DNA from: Micromonospora gifhornensis
GTDB taxonomy: Bacteria; Actinomycetota; Actinomycetes; Mycobacteriales; Micromonosporaceae
Direction of reading: 5' to 3'
Length of the DNA: 64,000 nt
Assembly: GCF_016863515.1 (NCBI RefSeq)
Contig: NZ_BOPA01000010.1
Location: forward strand, 1 to 64,000
The stretch's first letter is position 1. Each line of letters starts with the position of its first letter. Below, piece after piece: positions 50,204 through 60,000 of this stretch. A program made the translations under genes and the position numbers. The notes beneath the pieces were generated by a model that was not told the DNA's origin, searched no databases, and saw nothing but the letters and a program-made list of their open reading frames with translations.

Positions 50204-51352
50204 ATGTATGCTCCCGCCCCCCTTGCGTCCCGACGTCGCCGCCCTGCCCTGGCCGTGCTCGGCGCGCTGTTCGCTGCGCTCCTGCTCGCCGGTTGTGCCG
50301 AAGTCACCGAAGGGCCGATCTGGCAACCCGGTGCGGGCGGTGGCGGCACCGGAGCCCCCGTCGAGTCGCCGACGCCGAAGGTCAAGAAGATCTCGCTCTC
50401 GGCCACCGGCGACATCGTGATGGCGATGGCACCCAACCGGCTGCCGCCGAACAACGGCAAGGGCTTCTTCGACTCGGTGAAGAAGGCGCTCGCCGCCGAC
50501 CTGGTGATGGGCAACCTGGAAGAGCCGTTGACCGTGGACACGGGGGCCGGCAAGTGCGGGGCGGATTCGACCCGCTGCTTCCAGTTCCGGGCCCCGCCGG
50601 AGTACGCCGCACACCTCGCCGACGCCGGGTTCGACCTGCTCAACCAGGCCAACAACCACGGCTACGACTTCGGTGAGAAGGGGTACGAGAACACCCAGAA
50701 GGCGCTGGAGGAGCACGGGCTGGAGCACACCGGCGCCCCCGACCAGATCACCGTGGTGGAGGTCAAGGGCGTCAAGGTCGCGGTGGCCGGGTTCTCGTCG
50801 TACCGCTGGTCGAACAGCCTGACCGACATCCCGGCCGCGAAGAAGGTGATCGCGAAGGCCGCCACCATGGCCGACATCGTGGTGGTGCAGGTGCACATGG
50901 GTGCCGAGGGTGCGGAGATGACCCGGGTACGACCGGGCACCGAGATGTTCCTCGGCGAGAACCGGGGTGACCCGATCAAGTTCTCCCGAGCCATGATCGA
51001 TTCCGGGGCGGACCTGGTGGTCGGGCACGGTCCGCACGTGCTGCGGGGCATGGAGTTCTACAAGGGCCGGCTGATCGCGTACAGCCTGGGCAACTTCGCC
51101 GGTGGCGGCAACTCGCTGAGCAACAACGGGCGACTCGGCTGGGGTGGGGTGCTCAAGGTGTCGTTGGAGGAGGACGGCACCTGGGCGGGCGGCTCGTTCG
51201 TGTCGACGTACATGGACGGGGTCCGCAAGCCGGTGGTGGATCCCGACGATCGCGGCCTCGGGCTGCTGAAGGAAGTCACCAAGCTCGACTTCCCGGAGAC
51301 CGGCGCCAGGTTCACCGACTCCGGCAAGATCAGCCCGCCCGCCGCGGGCTGA
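50204..51352 (+). CDS. CapA-like lipoprotein, metallophosphatase fold
   Basis: A 382-residue secreted lipoprotein. Signal peptide with lipobox LLAGC (Cys about residue 31), followed by a Gly/Pro-rich linker. The PGA_cap/CapA domain shows ATGDIVMAMA, MGNLEEPLT, NQANNHGYDFGEKG, VVQVHMGAEG and VVGHGPHVLRGMEFYKGRLI. CapA proteins function in poly-gamma-glutamate synthesis or release, but many actinobacterial homologues have no capsule genes nearby, as here, so substrate is uncertain. Confidence 0.88.
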   Translation: MYAPAPLASRRRRPALAVLGALFAALLLAGCAEVTEGPIWQPGAGGGGTGAPVESPTPKVKKISLSATGDIVMAMAPNRLPPNNGKGFFDSVKKALAADLVMGNLEEPLTVDTGAGKCGADSTRCFQFRAPPEYAAHLADAGFDLLNQANNHGYDFGEKGYENTQKALEEHGLEHTGAPDQITVVEVKGVKVAVAGFSSYRWSNSLTDIPAAKKVIAKAATMADIVVVQVHMGAEGAEMTRVRPGTEMFLGENRGDPIKFSRAMIDSGADLVVGHGPHVLRGMEFYKGRLIAYSLGNFAGGGNSLSNNGRLGWGGVLKVSLEEDGTWAGGSFVSTYMDGVRKPVVDPDDRGLGLLKEVTKLDFPETGARFTDSGKISPPAAG

Positions 51353-51436
51353 GTCACCCGGCACCCGACGAGGGCTGAGCCACCCTGCGTACGCGTGCCC
51401 GTCGCCGTGTCGGCGGGGCGACGTAGGCTGGCCGTC

Positions 51437-52216
51437 GTGACCAGAAGTGCCACCGAGACCGACCTCGGGCGTACCCGGCGGGCGCGGCGGATCGGCCGCG
51501 TGCTGACCGAGACGCACCCCGACGCGCACTGTGAGCTCAACCACACCAGCCCGCTGGAGTTGGCCGTCGCCACCATCCTGTCGGCCCAGTGCACGGACAA
51601 GAAGGTCAACGAGGTCACTCCGAAGCTCTTCGCCCGCTATCCGAGCGCCGCCGACTACGCCGGGGCGGACCGGGCCGAGATGGAGGAGTTGATCCGGCCC
51701 ACCGGGTTCTACCGCAACAAGACCAACTCACTGATCCAGCTCGGTCAGGCGTTGGTGCAACGCTACGACGGCCGGGTGCCCGGCCGGTTGGCCGACCTGG
51801 TGACGCTGCCCGGGATCGGCCGCAAGACCGCGAACGTCATCCTCGGCAACGCCTTCGACGTGCCCGGCATCACCGTCGACACCCACTTCCAGCGGCTGGT
51901 GCACCGCTGGGGGCTCACCTCGGAGACCGACCCGGTCAAGATCGAGCACGCGATCGGGGCGATGTTCCCCAAGCGCGACTGGACCATGCTGTCGCACAGG
52001 ATCATCTTCCACGGCCGGCGGGTCTGCCACGCGCGCAAGCCGGCCTGCGGAGCGTGCACGTTGTCGAAGCTCTGCCCGTCGTACGGCACCGGGCCCACCG
52101 AGCCGGCCGCCGCGGCGAAGCTGCTCAAGGGCCCCCGCGCCCGTGACCTCGCGGTCGCCGCCGGGGTCGATCCGGAGTTGGTGCCGGTGCAGGCGGTCCG
52201 GGCGGAGGCGCCATGA
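51437..52216 (+). CDS. nth: Endonuclease III
   Basis: A 259-residue DNA glycosylase/AP lyase that removes oxidised pyrimidines. The helix-hairpin-helix [17 protein letters not shown] includes the catalytic Lys; the catalytic Asp is in TVDTHFQRL; the Fe-S cluster Cys are in the [17 protein letters not shown] pattern (C-x6-C-x2-C-x5-C). The GTG at 51437 gives the expected start. It is coupled by a 4-bp overlap to the following thioredoxin-like gene, as Rv3674c-Rv3673c. Confidence 0.95.
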   Translation: MTRSATETDLGRTRRARRIGRVLTETHPDAHCELNHTSPLELAVATILSAQCTDKKVNEVTPKLFARYPSAADYAGADRAEMEELIRPTGFYRNKTNSLIQLGQALVQRYDGRVPGRLADLVTLPGIGRKTANVILGNAFDVPGITVDTHFQRLVHRWGLTSETDPVKIEHAIGAMFPKRDWTMLSHRIIFHGRRVCHARKPACGACTLSKLCPSYGTGPTEPAAAAKLLKGPRARDLAVAAGVDPELVPVQAVRAEAP

Positions 52217-52866
52217 TCCGCCGGCTCGCTCTGCTCGCCATGCCGCTGCTGCTGGTCGCCACCGCCGCCTGCACCGCCGAGGCCGAGAAGCCCCCACCCA
52301 CCCGGCAGGACCCGGCCGCCAGCCGCCCGTCGCCGTTCGCCGACTGCGCCGCGCTGACCAGCGCCCCGGGCAGCTCAGGCGACGACGGTGCGCCGGGCAG
52401 TTCGGCCGACGACCGCCCGGCCGGCGACACCGGCAGCGGCGGCAGTCAACTGCCCGAGCTGTCGCTGACCTGCTTCACCGGCGGCGCACCGGTCGCCCTG
52501 CGGGAGGTACGCGGCCCAGCAGTGATCAACATCTGGGCCTCCTGGTGCCCGCCCTGCCGCAAGGAACTGCCCGCCTTCCAACGGCTCAGCGAACGCGCCG
52601 AAGGGCAGCTCCGGGTCATCGGGGTGAACACCCAGGACAGCCGCAGCGCCGCCCAGTCCATCGGCGAGGACTTCGGCGTACGGTTCCCGATGCTTGTCGA
52701 CCAGGGGCAGGCGATGCAGCGGGCACTGCGCCGCAATGCATTCCCGATGACCCTGTTCCTGGCCGCCGACGGGCAGATCCGGCACATCGACACCTCGGGC
52801 GCGCTGGACGACGCCCAGCTCACCGAGCTCGTTGAGCAGCATCTCGACATCACGGTCGGAGCGTGA
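52213..52866 (+). CDS. TlpA/ResA-like thioredoxin lipoprotein
   Basis: A 217-residue membrane-attached thiol-disulphide protein. Lipobox ATAAC places the lipid Cys at residue 20; a disordered, Gly/Ser/Asp-rich linker follows; the thioredoxin fold spans about residues 80-215 with the active site [13 protein letters not shown]. Corresponds to Rv3673c. It is expected to reduce disulphides of exported proteins outside the cell. Confidence 0.9.
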   Translation: MIRRLALLAMPLLLVATAACTAEAEKPPPTRQDPAASRPSPFADCAALTSAPGSSGDDGAPGSSADDRPAGDTGSGGSQLPELSLTCFTGGAPVALREVRGPAVINIWASWCPPCRKELPAFQRLSERAEGQLRVIGVNTQDSRSAAQSIGEDFGVRFPMLVDQGQAMQRALRRNAFPMTLFLAADGQIRHIDTSGALDDAQLTELVEQHLDITVGA

Positions 52867-52879
52867 GCGAGGTGGCGCG

Positions 52880-53587
52880 ATGAGTCAGCCACCGGAGACG
52901 GCCCGCCGCGCGCCGGCCTGGCTGCAACCACTGCTGGCCCGCCTCGACACCGCCCGCATCGAGGACTTCACCCAGCTGCGTACGCCGGAGCACGGCGGCC
53001 GGGAAAGCGCCGTGCTGGTGCTGCTCGGCGAGGGTGAGACCGGCCCGGACGTGCTGATCCTCCAACGGGCCGCGACGCTGCGCAACCACGCCGGCCAGCC
53101 CGCTTTTCCCGGCGGTGCCGCCGACCCGGAGGACGCCGACGCCGCCGCGACCGCACTGCGGGAGGCCAACGAGGAGGTCGGGCTGGACGTCGGCAGCGTG
53201 ACCCTGCTGACCGAGCTGCCCCGACTCTGGATCCCGGTCAGCGACTTCGTGGTCACGCCGGTGCTTGCCTGGTGGCACGCCCCGCACCCGGTGCACGCGC
53301 GGGAGCCGGCCGAGGTGGCCCACGTCGCCCGGCTGCCCATCGTCGAACTGGTCGACCCGGAGAACCGGATGCAGGTACGCCACCCGAGCGGCTGGATCGG
53401 CCCGGCGTTCTCCGTACGCGGGATGCTGGTCTGGGGATTCACCGCGGGGGTGTTGTCGGGTCTGCTGGACATGGGCGGGTGGAGCCGGCCGTGGTCCCAC
53501 AACCGGGTGATCGACCTGCCGCCGACCGAGGCGACGCCCGCTCCCTCGGCCGGCACCGACGACGTCGACGAGAGCGCGATGCGCTGA
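52880..53587 (+). CDS. Nudix hydrolase, CoA-pyrophosphatase type
   Basis: A 235-residue Nudix enzyme. QPAFPGGAADPEDADAAATA, then LREANEEVGLD form the Nudix box with its catalytic REANEEVG; LPRLWIPVSDFVVTPVLA is typical of CoA/acyl-CoA pyrophosphatases, which cleave CoA to 3',5'-ADP and phosphopantetheine. Corresponds to Rv3672c. The ATG at 52880 is chosen; it lies 13 bp after the preceding stop. Confidence 0.88.
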   Translation: MSQPPETARRAPAWLQPLLARLDTARIEDFTQLRTPEHGGRESAVLVLLGEGETGPDVLILQRAATLRNHAGQPAFPGGAADPEDADAAATALREANEEVGLDVGSVTLLTELPRLWIPVSDFVVTPVLAWWHAPHPVHAREPAEVAHVARLPIVELVDPENRMQVRHPSGWIGPAFSVRGMLVWGFTAGVLSGLLDMGGWSRPWSHNRVIDLPPTEATPAPSAGTDDVDESAMR

Positions 53588-53650
53588 TCGGACGGTCACC
53601 TTCCGCTAGCGATCGTCATTCCGCGAGCTGTCGGCCCGTACGCTTGAGCC

Positions 53651-54829
53651 GTGTCGGCCGTGGATCTCGTCCTGCTGTTGCTCATGCTCGTGTTCGCGAT
53701 CAGCGGATACCGACAGGGGTTCGTCATCGGGGTGCTGTCGTTCTCCGGGTTCTTCCTGGGTGCCCTGATCGGGCTCCAGATCGGGCCCATGTTCGCCCAG
53801 CAGTTCGTCGACAGCGGCACCCGGGTGCTGATCTCGCTGGCCGCCATCTTCGGACTGGCCGTGATCGGTCAGGCACTCGCCGGATGGCTCGGTTCGCACC
53901 TGCGTCGAACCATCAACAATGACGTGGCCCGCCGGGTAGACGACGTCGGCGGCGCGTTCGTCTCACTCTTCGCGGTGCTGCTGGTGGCCTGGCTCGTCGC
54001 GGTGCCGCTCGGCTCCTCGTCGCTGCCCTGGCTGGCCGCCTCGGTACGCAGCAGCGCCCTGCTCAACGTGGTCGACCGGGTGCTGCCCGACCAGGCGCAG
54101 CAGCTCTCCACCGCGCTGCGCGACACCGTCGACACGAACGGGTTCCCGGACGTCTTCGACGGCCTGCGGCGTACCCAGGCCCGGCAGGTCGAGCCGCCCG
54201 ACCCGGCGCTGGCCGGCTCCGAGGTGGTGGCCAGCGGTCAGCGCTCCGTGGTCAAGGTGCTCGGTTCCGCACCGAGTTGCTCCCGCCGCATCGAGGGCTC
54301 CGGCTTCGTGTACGCCGACGACCGGGTGATGACGAACGCGCACGTGGTCGCCGGCACCCGTTCGGTGGCGGTGGAACTGCGCGGCGAGCGGTACGAGGGC
54401 GAGGTCGTCGTCTACGACCCGAACCGCGACCTGGCCGTGCTGTACGTGCCCGGGCTGCCCGGCCCCTCCATGCGGTTCGCCGCCGGCAACGCGTCCACCG
54501 GCGCGGACGCCATCGTGCTCGGGTTCCCGCTGGACGGGCCGTACAACGCCCAGTCGGCGCGGGTCCGCGACGTCGACCGGATCACCGGGCCGGACATCTA
54601 CTCCTCCGGCAACGTGACCCGGGAGATCATCACGATCCGGGCGCTGGTGCGCAGCGGCAACTCCGGCGGGCCGCTTGTCTCCTCGAACGGGCTGGTCCTC
54701 GGGGTGATCTTCGCGGCGGCGGCGGACGACCCGAACACCGGCTTCGCGGTGACCGCCGCCGAAGCCCGCCCGGTGGCCCTGGAGGGCGCGCAGCGTACCC
54801 GGGGCGTCGACACCGGTGAGTGCACCTGA
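53651..54829 (+). CDS. marP: MarP-type membrane serine protease
   Basis: A 392-residue protein with four N-terminal helices (CvpA-like, residues about 1-125) and an extracytoplasmic trypsin/HtrA-fold domain. Catalytic residues: His in TNAHVVAG, Asp in DPNRDLAVL and Ser in RSGNSGGPL. Conserved with Rv3671c, where MarP maintains cytoplasmic pH in acid by processing the peptidoglycan hydrolase RipA. Here it closes the nth-trx-nudix-marP run. GTG start at 53651. Confidence 0.93.
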   Translation: MSAVDLVLLLLMLVFAISGYRQGFVIGVLSFSGFFLGALIGLQIGPMFAQQFVDSGTRVLISLAAIFGLAVIGQALAGWLGSHLRRTINNDVARRVDDVGGAFVSLFAVLLVAWLVAVPLGSSSLPWLAASVRSSALLNVVDRVLPDQAQQLSTALRDTVDTNGFPDVFDGLRRTQARQVEPPDPALAGSEVVASGQRSVVKVLGSAPSCSRRIEGSGFVYADDRVMTNAHVVAGTRSVAVELRGERYEGEVVVYDPNRDLAVLYVPGLPGPSMRFAAGNASTGADAIVLGFPLDGPYNAQSARVRDVDRITGPDIYSSGNVTREIITIRALVRSGNSGGPLVSSNGLVLGVIFAAAADDPNTGFAVTAAEARPVALEGAQRTRGVDTGECT

Positions 54830-54832
54830 CGC

Positions 54833-55603
54833 TCAACGGTGCGGTGCCGGACTTCGCCGCGGCGACGCTGCCCGAGGCCACACGCCCAGGGCGGCGGTGC
54901 TGGCGATGACCACCGTCAACCCGAGCAGCCAGCCGGCCAGCACATCACTGCTCCAGTGCACGCCGAGGGCGACCCGGCTGAAGCCGGTGACCAGGGCGAT
55001 CAACAGCGCGCCGAGCCAGACCGCCGCCTGGGCACCCGGCCCGGCCCCGGTCGCGGGCTGACCTGCTCGGGCCGGCGTGGACGGCCGAGGTAGGAACACC
55101 ACCACGAGGACCCCGGCGGCGAGCACCGCGTTCAGCGCGTGCCCGGACGGGAAGGCCAGACCGGGCGCCTCCGCCACGGGATCGGGCAGATCCGGTCGTG
55201 CCCGGCCGACCAGCAGCTTCAGCAGCGGCCCGAGCAGACCGCCGACCACCATTGTGGTGACGACCCAGACCGCGAGCCGTCGAGCGCCGCGGCGCACCAA
55301 CCAGAGCACCAGGAACAGCGCCGCGACGCGCAGCGGCATCGGTGCGAAGGCGTCGGTCCAGACGCTCATCACCCGGACCCAGAGCGGATGGGCGACGGCG
55401 TACCCGTGCAGGTGCTCGGTCACCGTCACGTCCAGCCGGTGCAGCGGTGCCCAACCACCCAGCACCAACCCGGTGAGCAGGGCGAACGGCAGGAACGTCA
55501 GCAGGCTGACGGCCGGCGTACGGCCCGACGGCGTCGCGCCGACCACAGGCAGCCGTCGCTGTCGCCATGAGGTAGGCGGGAGACTACGCCGATCGCTGCC
55601 CAC
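54833..55603 (-). CDS. PAP2-family membrane phosphatase
   Basis: A ~256-residue polytopic phosphatase. Signature motifs in order: KLLVGRARPDLPD, PSGHALN and SRVALGVHWSSDV, the three parts of the type 2 phosphatidic-acid phosphatase site. It probably dephosphorylates a lipid such as undecaprenyl pyrophosphate or phosphatidate at the outer face. Start is uncertain: I use a GTG at 55603 since it opens ahead of the first helix, but no clear ribosome binding site precedes it. The gene follows mycP by 61 bp. Confidence 0.82.
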   Translation of the reverse strand: MGSDRRSLPPTSWRQRRLPVVGATPSGRTPAVSLLTFLPFALLTGLVLGGWAPLHRLDVTVTEHLHGYAVAHPLWVRVMSVWTDAFAPMPLRVAALFLVLWLVRRGARRLAVWVVTTMVVGGLLGPLLKLLVGRARPDLPDPVAEAPGLAFPSGHALNAVLAAGVLVVVFLPRPSTPARAGQPATGAGPGAQAAVWLGALLIALVTGFSRVALGVHWSSDVLAGWLLGLTVVIASTAALGVWPRAASPRRSPAPHR

Positions 55604-55664
55604 GGCGATCGTTGTACCCGCACCACCGGGTCCGCTACCGGGGATCGGACGAATTCGTCGACGG

Positions 55665-56975
55665 TCAGCGGGGCGACTGCCGGAACCGACGCACCATGAG
55701 CAGGGCGCCGGTGACCAGGGCGACGAGGATCGCCGAGCCGATCCAGAGCCGATCCGTGCCGCTGCTGTCCTGCGCGCCCGCCGCCCGAGCCCGCCAGCGG
55801 GTTTCCTGCTGCGGCGCGGTGAAGCCGAGCTGTTCGGCGTCCGGGTCCGGCGTGGGGATCGAGCCCGGTGCCGGGCCGAACCCGCTGATTCCCGGTGTCT
55901 CGTTGTCGTCCAACGGGTTGTGCTGCACCAGCGGCACATCCGCGGTCAGCGCCGCGATCGGGTCCACCAGGCCGTAGCCGAACCGGTCGTCGCGGCCGGT
56001 GGGACCGATGTCCTTGGCGGTGACCAGCAGACGGTTCACCACGTCGCCGGCGGACATCTGCGGATAGCGGGCCCGGACCAGGGCGGCGGTGGCGGCGACC
56101 AGTGGCGCGGCGAAGCTGGTGCCCTGCACCCGCCAGTAGCCGGCGGGGGACCGGGCGCCGACGAGACCGCTGGCCGGCGCGGTCAGCACGGTGGCCCGGC
56201 CGGTGATCGCGCCGCTCCACAGGTTGTTGCTGGACCGTTCCAGCCCGGAAACCGCGATCACGCCCGGCTCCCGGGCCGGGTACCACACCTTCGCGTCGGG
56301 TGAGGTGGCCAGGTTGCCGGTGCAGGCGACGACCACCACGTCCCGGGCGAAGGCGTAGTCGATGGCGGCGGCCAACGCCGGGCTGTCCCCGCTGCCACCG
56401 AGCGACAGGTTGATGACCTGAGCGCCGTTGTCGACCGCCCACCGCACACCCTGGGCGACGATCAGGGCGTCGTCGTAGCGGTTCTCCTCGTCGAGCACCC
56501 GTACCGGCAGGATCCGGGCGTCCGGGGCCAGCCCCACCACGCCCTGACGGTCGTCGTTGCGCCCGGCGATCAGGCCCGCCACGGTGGTGCCGTGCCCGAC
56601 CGGATCCGGTTCGGCCGCCCCGTCCGGCGAGACCAGGTCGATGCCGGGCAGCACCCGCCCGGCCAGATCCGGGTGCGAACCGTCCACCCCGGAATCGATC
56701 ACGGCCACTGTCACGCCCCGGCCGGTCGACGTGCGCCAGGCGGTCCGGGCACCGAGCTTGTCGAGCTGCCACTGCTCGTCGCGGATCTGGTCGGCACGGT
56801 CGGTCACGTCGCCGGGCGCGTACGCCACCGGCACGGTGACGCTCGGGTTCGCCGGTACGGCGGCAGCCGGCACCGCCGCAGCGACAGCCGACACGGCGGT
56901 GGCCGCCGCAGCGAGCAGCGCCCGGCCGGCCAGCCGTCGAGGCCCCGGCGGGCGACTGTGCCGCACCCTTGTCAC
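55665..56975 (-). CDS. mycP: Mycosin, type VII secretion subtilisin-like protease
   Basis: A ~436-residue exported subtilase. Signal peptide: GRALLAAAATAVSAVAAAVP. Catalytic triad: Asp in AVIDSGVDGSHPDL, His in PVGHGTTVAG, Ser in GTSFAAP; a C-terminal transmembrane helix (IGSAILVALVTGALLMVRRF) anchors it, the mycosin layout. MycP processes substrates and stabilises the ESX membrane complex. A longer start at 57065 overlaps the eccC stop by GTGA, but the added 30 codons have only about 60% G/C at third positions against over 90% in genes here, so 56975 is preferred. Confidence 0.92.
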   Translation of the reverse strand: MTRVRHSRPPGPRRLAGRALLAAAATAVSAVAAAVPAAAVPANPSVTVPVAYAPGDVTDRADQIRDEQWQLDKLGARTAWRTSTGRGVTVAVIDSGVDGSHPDLAGRVLPGIDLVSPDGAAEPDPVGHGTTVAGLIAGRNDDRQGVVGLAPDARILPVRVLDEENRYDDALIVAQGVRWAVDNGAQVINLSLGGSGDSPALAAAIDYAFARDVVVVACTGNLATSPDAKVWYPAREPGVIAVSGLERSSNNLWSGAITGRATVLTAPASGLVGARSPAGYWRVQGTSFAAPLVAATAALVRARYPQMSAGDVVNRLLVTAKDIGPTGRDDRFGYGLVDPIAALTADVPLVQHNPLDDNETPGISGFGPAPGSIPTPDPDAEQLGFTAPQQETRWRARAAGAQDSSGTDRLWIGSAILVALVTGALLMVRRFRQSPR

Positions 56976-57061
56976 ATTCTCAGCCGTTCGGTCGCAGCAG
57001 ACATGACGATCGGAGATTACCGGTTCCGTCCCGTTTCCAGGGACGTTCGCGATACTCGACG

Positions 57062-60000
57062 TCACTGTGGCGGCAAGTACGCGAGTTGGACCAGCCGTAC
57101 GCCCTCCCGTCGGGTGAACAGTCGGCCACGCCCGGCGGGCAACGGACCGGGCCGTACCGGGCCGACCAGGGCGCCTTCGTCCGGGCTGCCCGACATCACC
57201 AGGCCCGAGGTGGACAGTTCGCGTAGCCGTTGGACGATCGGCTCGTACTGCGCCCGGCCGGCGCCACCGCAGCGACGGACCAGCACCAGGTGCAACCCGA
57301 CGTCGCGGGCGTGCGGCAGATGCTCCTCAAGTGACCGCAGCGGGTTCGCCGGCCCGCTGGCCACCAGGTCGTAGTCGTCGACCAGGACGAACAACTCCGG
57401 GCCGGACCACCACGACCGGTCCCGCAACTGGGCCGGGCCGACATCGGGACCGGGAATCCGGCCCTGCATGTAACCGGCGGCGGACTCGACCAGGTCGGTG
57501 GTGTGTGCGGCGGTGGTGCCGTACCCGATCAGATGGGGTTCCTCGATGACGCCGAGCAAGCTGCGCCGGTAGTCGACCAGGATCACCCGAGCCTGCTCCG
57601 GCGTGAACCTGCTGACGATCGTGCTGGCCAGGGCACGCAGGAACGAAGACTTGCCGCATTCGGCGTCGCCGTAGACCACGAAGTGCGGTTCGGTGGTGAA
57701 GTCGAGCACGACCGGGCGCAGGTCCGCCTCGGCGATCCCGATCGGGATGCGCAACCCGGTGGCGGCGTCGCGATCCAGATCGGCGTACGGCAGCACCGCC
57801 GGTAGCAGCCGCACCGGGGGAGCGGACGGCCCGGACCAGGCCCCGCCGATCTGCTTCACCAGGGCAGCGGTATCGGAGCCGGTGGACTGGGGCAACGCGA
57901 CGAGGAAGTGCAGACTCGCGGCGGTGATGCCGCGCCCCGGCGTCTGCTCCGGCACGTCGGCCGCCGCACGCCGGGCGACGAGCGAGTCGGACGGGTCACC
58001 GAGCCGCAACTCCAGGCGGGATCCGAACAGGTCCCGGATGGCGGGGCGGAAGTCCAGCCAGCGCACCGCGGTCGCCACCACGTGCAGCCCGTACGACAGG
58101 CCCCGGGTGGCGAGATCGGTGATCAGTGGTTCCAGGTCGTCGTACTCGCCGCGCAGGGTCGCCCAGCCGTCGACGACGAGGAAGACGTCACCGAACCGGT
58201 CACCCTCGGCCGACCCGCCGGCGAGTCGGGCGGCTCGGCGCTGCCGCCAGGCGGCCACCGACTCGACCCCGGATTCGGCGAAGGCGCGTTCCCGCTCCGC
58301 CAGCAGGGTGGCCATCTCACCCACGGTGCGGCGTACGCCTGTCGGATCGGCCCGCCCGACCACCCCACCGACGTGCGGCAGGTCGCGTACCGCCGCCAAC
58401 CCGCCACCGCCGAAGTCGAGGCAGTAGACCTGCACCTCGGCCGGGGTGTGGGTGAGCGCCAGCGCGCAGATCAGCGTACGGAGTGCGGTGGACTTGCCGC
58501 TCTGCGTACCGCCGACCACCGCGACGTGGCCGGCTGCGCCGTCCAGCGCCAACCAGAGCAGGTCACGACGCTGCTCGTACGGCTTGTCGACCACCGCCAC
58601 CGGCACCTGAAGGGCACCGTGCAGCTCCGGATTGCCGAAGGTCAGGCCCCGGCCGGGATCGATCGTGAGGGGCCCGACCAGCTCGTCAAGCGCGGGGGCG
58701 CCGTCCAGCGGCGGCAACCACACCTGATGGGCCGGTGGACCCTGCCCGGTGAGCCGGCCGATCAGCAGGTCTAGCAGGGTCTGACCGGTCTCCTCGTCCG
58801 GCTCGGCGGTGACGGCCGGGACGGGCGGCTGCGCAGCCGGCGTGAAGTGGGTGGAGAAGGTGAGCAGCCGGGGCCGGTCCGGACCTGCCGCCGAGGCCGA
58901 CGTCCCCCGCCGCCGCACCGGCCCGGAGACGTACGCGGCCTTGAACCGCAGCAACGGCTCGGTGCCGAAGCGCAGATAACCGTGCCCCGGCGTACGGGGC
59001 AGTTCGTAGGCGTCCGGCACCCCGAGCACGGTGCGCGATTCCAGCGAGGAGAAGGTCCGCAGACCGATCCGGTACGACAGGTGGGTGTCCAGGCCGCGCA
59101 GCCGGCCCTCCTCCAACCGCTGGCTGGCGAGCAGCAGGTGCACGCCGAGGGAGCGGCCCAACCGGCCGATCTGGACGAAGAGGTCGATGAAGTCGGGCTT
59201 GGCGGAGAGCAGTTCGGAGAACTCGTCGCAGATCAACAGCAGCGACGGCAGCGGGGCCAGCGGACTGCCCGCCGCCCGGGCCCGTTCGTAGTCGCGCAGG
59301 CTCGCGAAGTTGCCGGCCCGGCGCAGCAGCTCCTGCCGCCGGACCAGTTCGCCGTTGATCGCGTCGACCATGCGGTCCACCAGCGGCAGGGCGTCCGCCA
59401 GGTTGGTGATCACCGCTGCGGTGTGTGGCAGCCGGTCGAAGGAGGCGAACGTCGCGCCGCCCTTGAAGTCGACGAGCACGAAGTTGAGCTGTTCCGACGA
59501 GTGGGTGGCGGCGAGCCCGAGCACCAACGTACGCAGCAACTCGGACTTGCCCGAGCCGGTGGCACCGATGAGCAGGCCGTGCGGGCCCATCCCGTCCTGC
59601 GCCGACTCCTTGAGGTCCAGCTCGACCGCACCGCCGTCGACGCCGACCCCGAGCGGCACCCGCAGACGCTCGCGGGCCGACCGGGGGGCCCAACCCTGCT
59701 CGGCGGTGAAGCCCGCCGGGTCGCCGAGGCCGAGCAGCTCCGGCAGACCCGGCTCGACACCGGGCGCCGCATCCTTGCCGCCGGTGGCGGCGGCCAGCCG
59801 CAACGGTGCCAGCCGGCGGGCCACCGCCTCGGCCTCGACGATGCTCAGAGCGTCGGCGGTGCCGACCTCGGCGGCCTCGTCCGCCGAATGCGAGTGCAGC
59901 CGGCCCTCGCGCAGCTCCAGCAGCAGCGCGAACCGGTCGAGCAGCCGAGGCGGCGGAGTGTCCAGATCGATCAGTGTGACCCCGTCGATGCCACCGTCGC

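Noticed and set aside
56976..57065. GTG at 57065 as the start of mycP (GTGA overlap with eccC)
   Set aside because: The 30 codons it would add have about 60% G/C third positions and no signal-peptide features; the GTG at 56975 opens a normal signal peptide.
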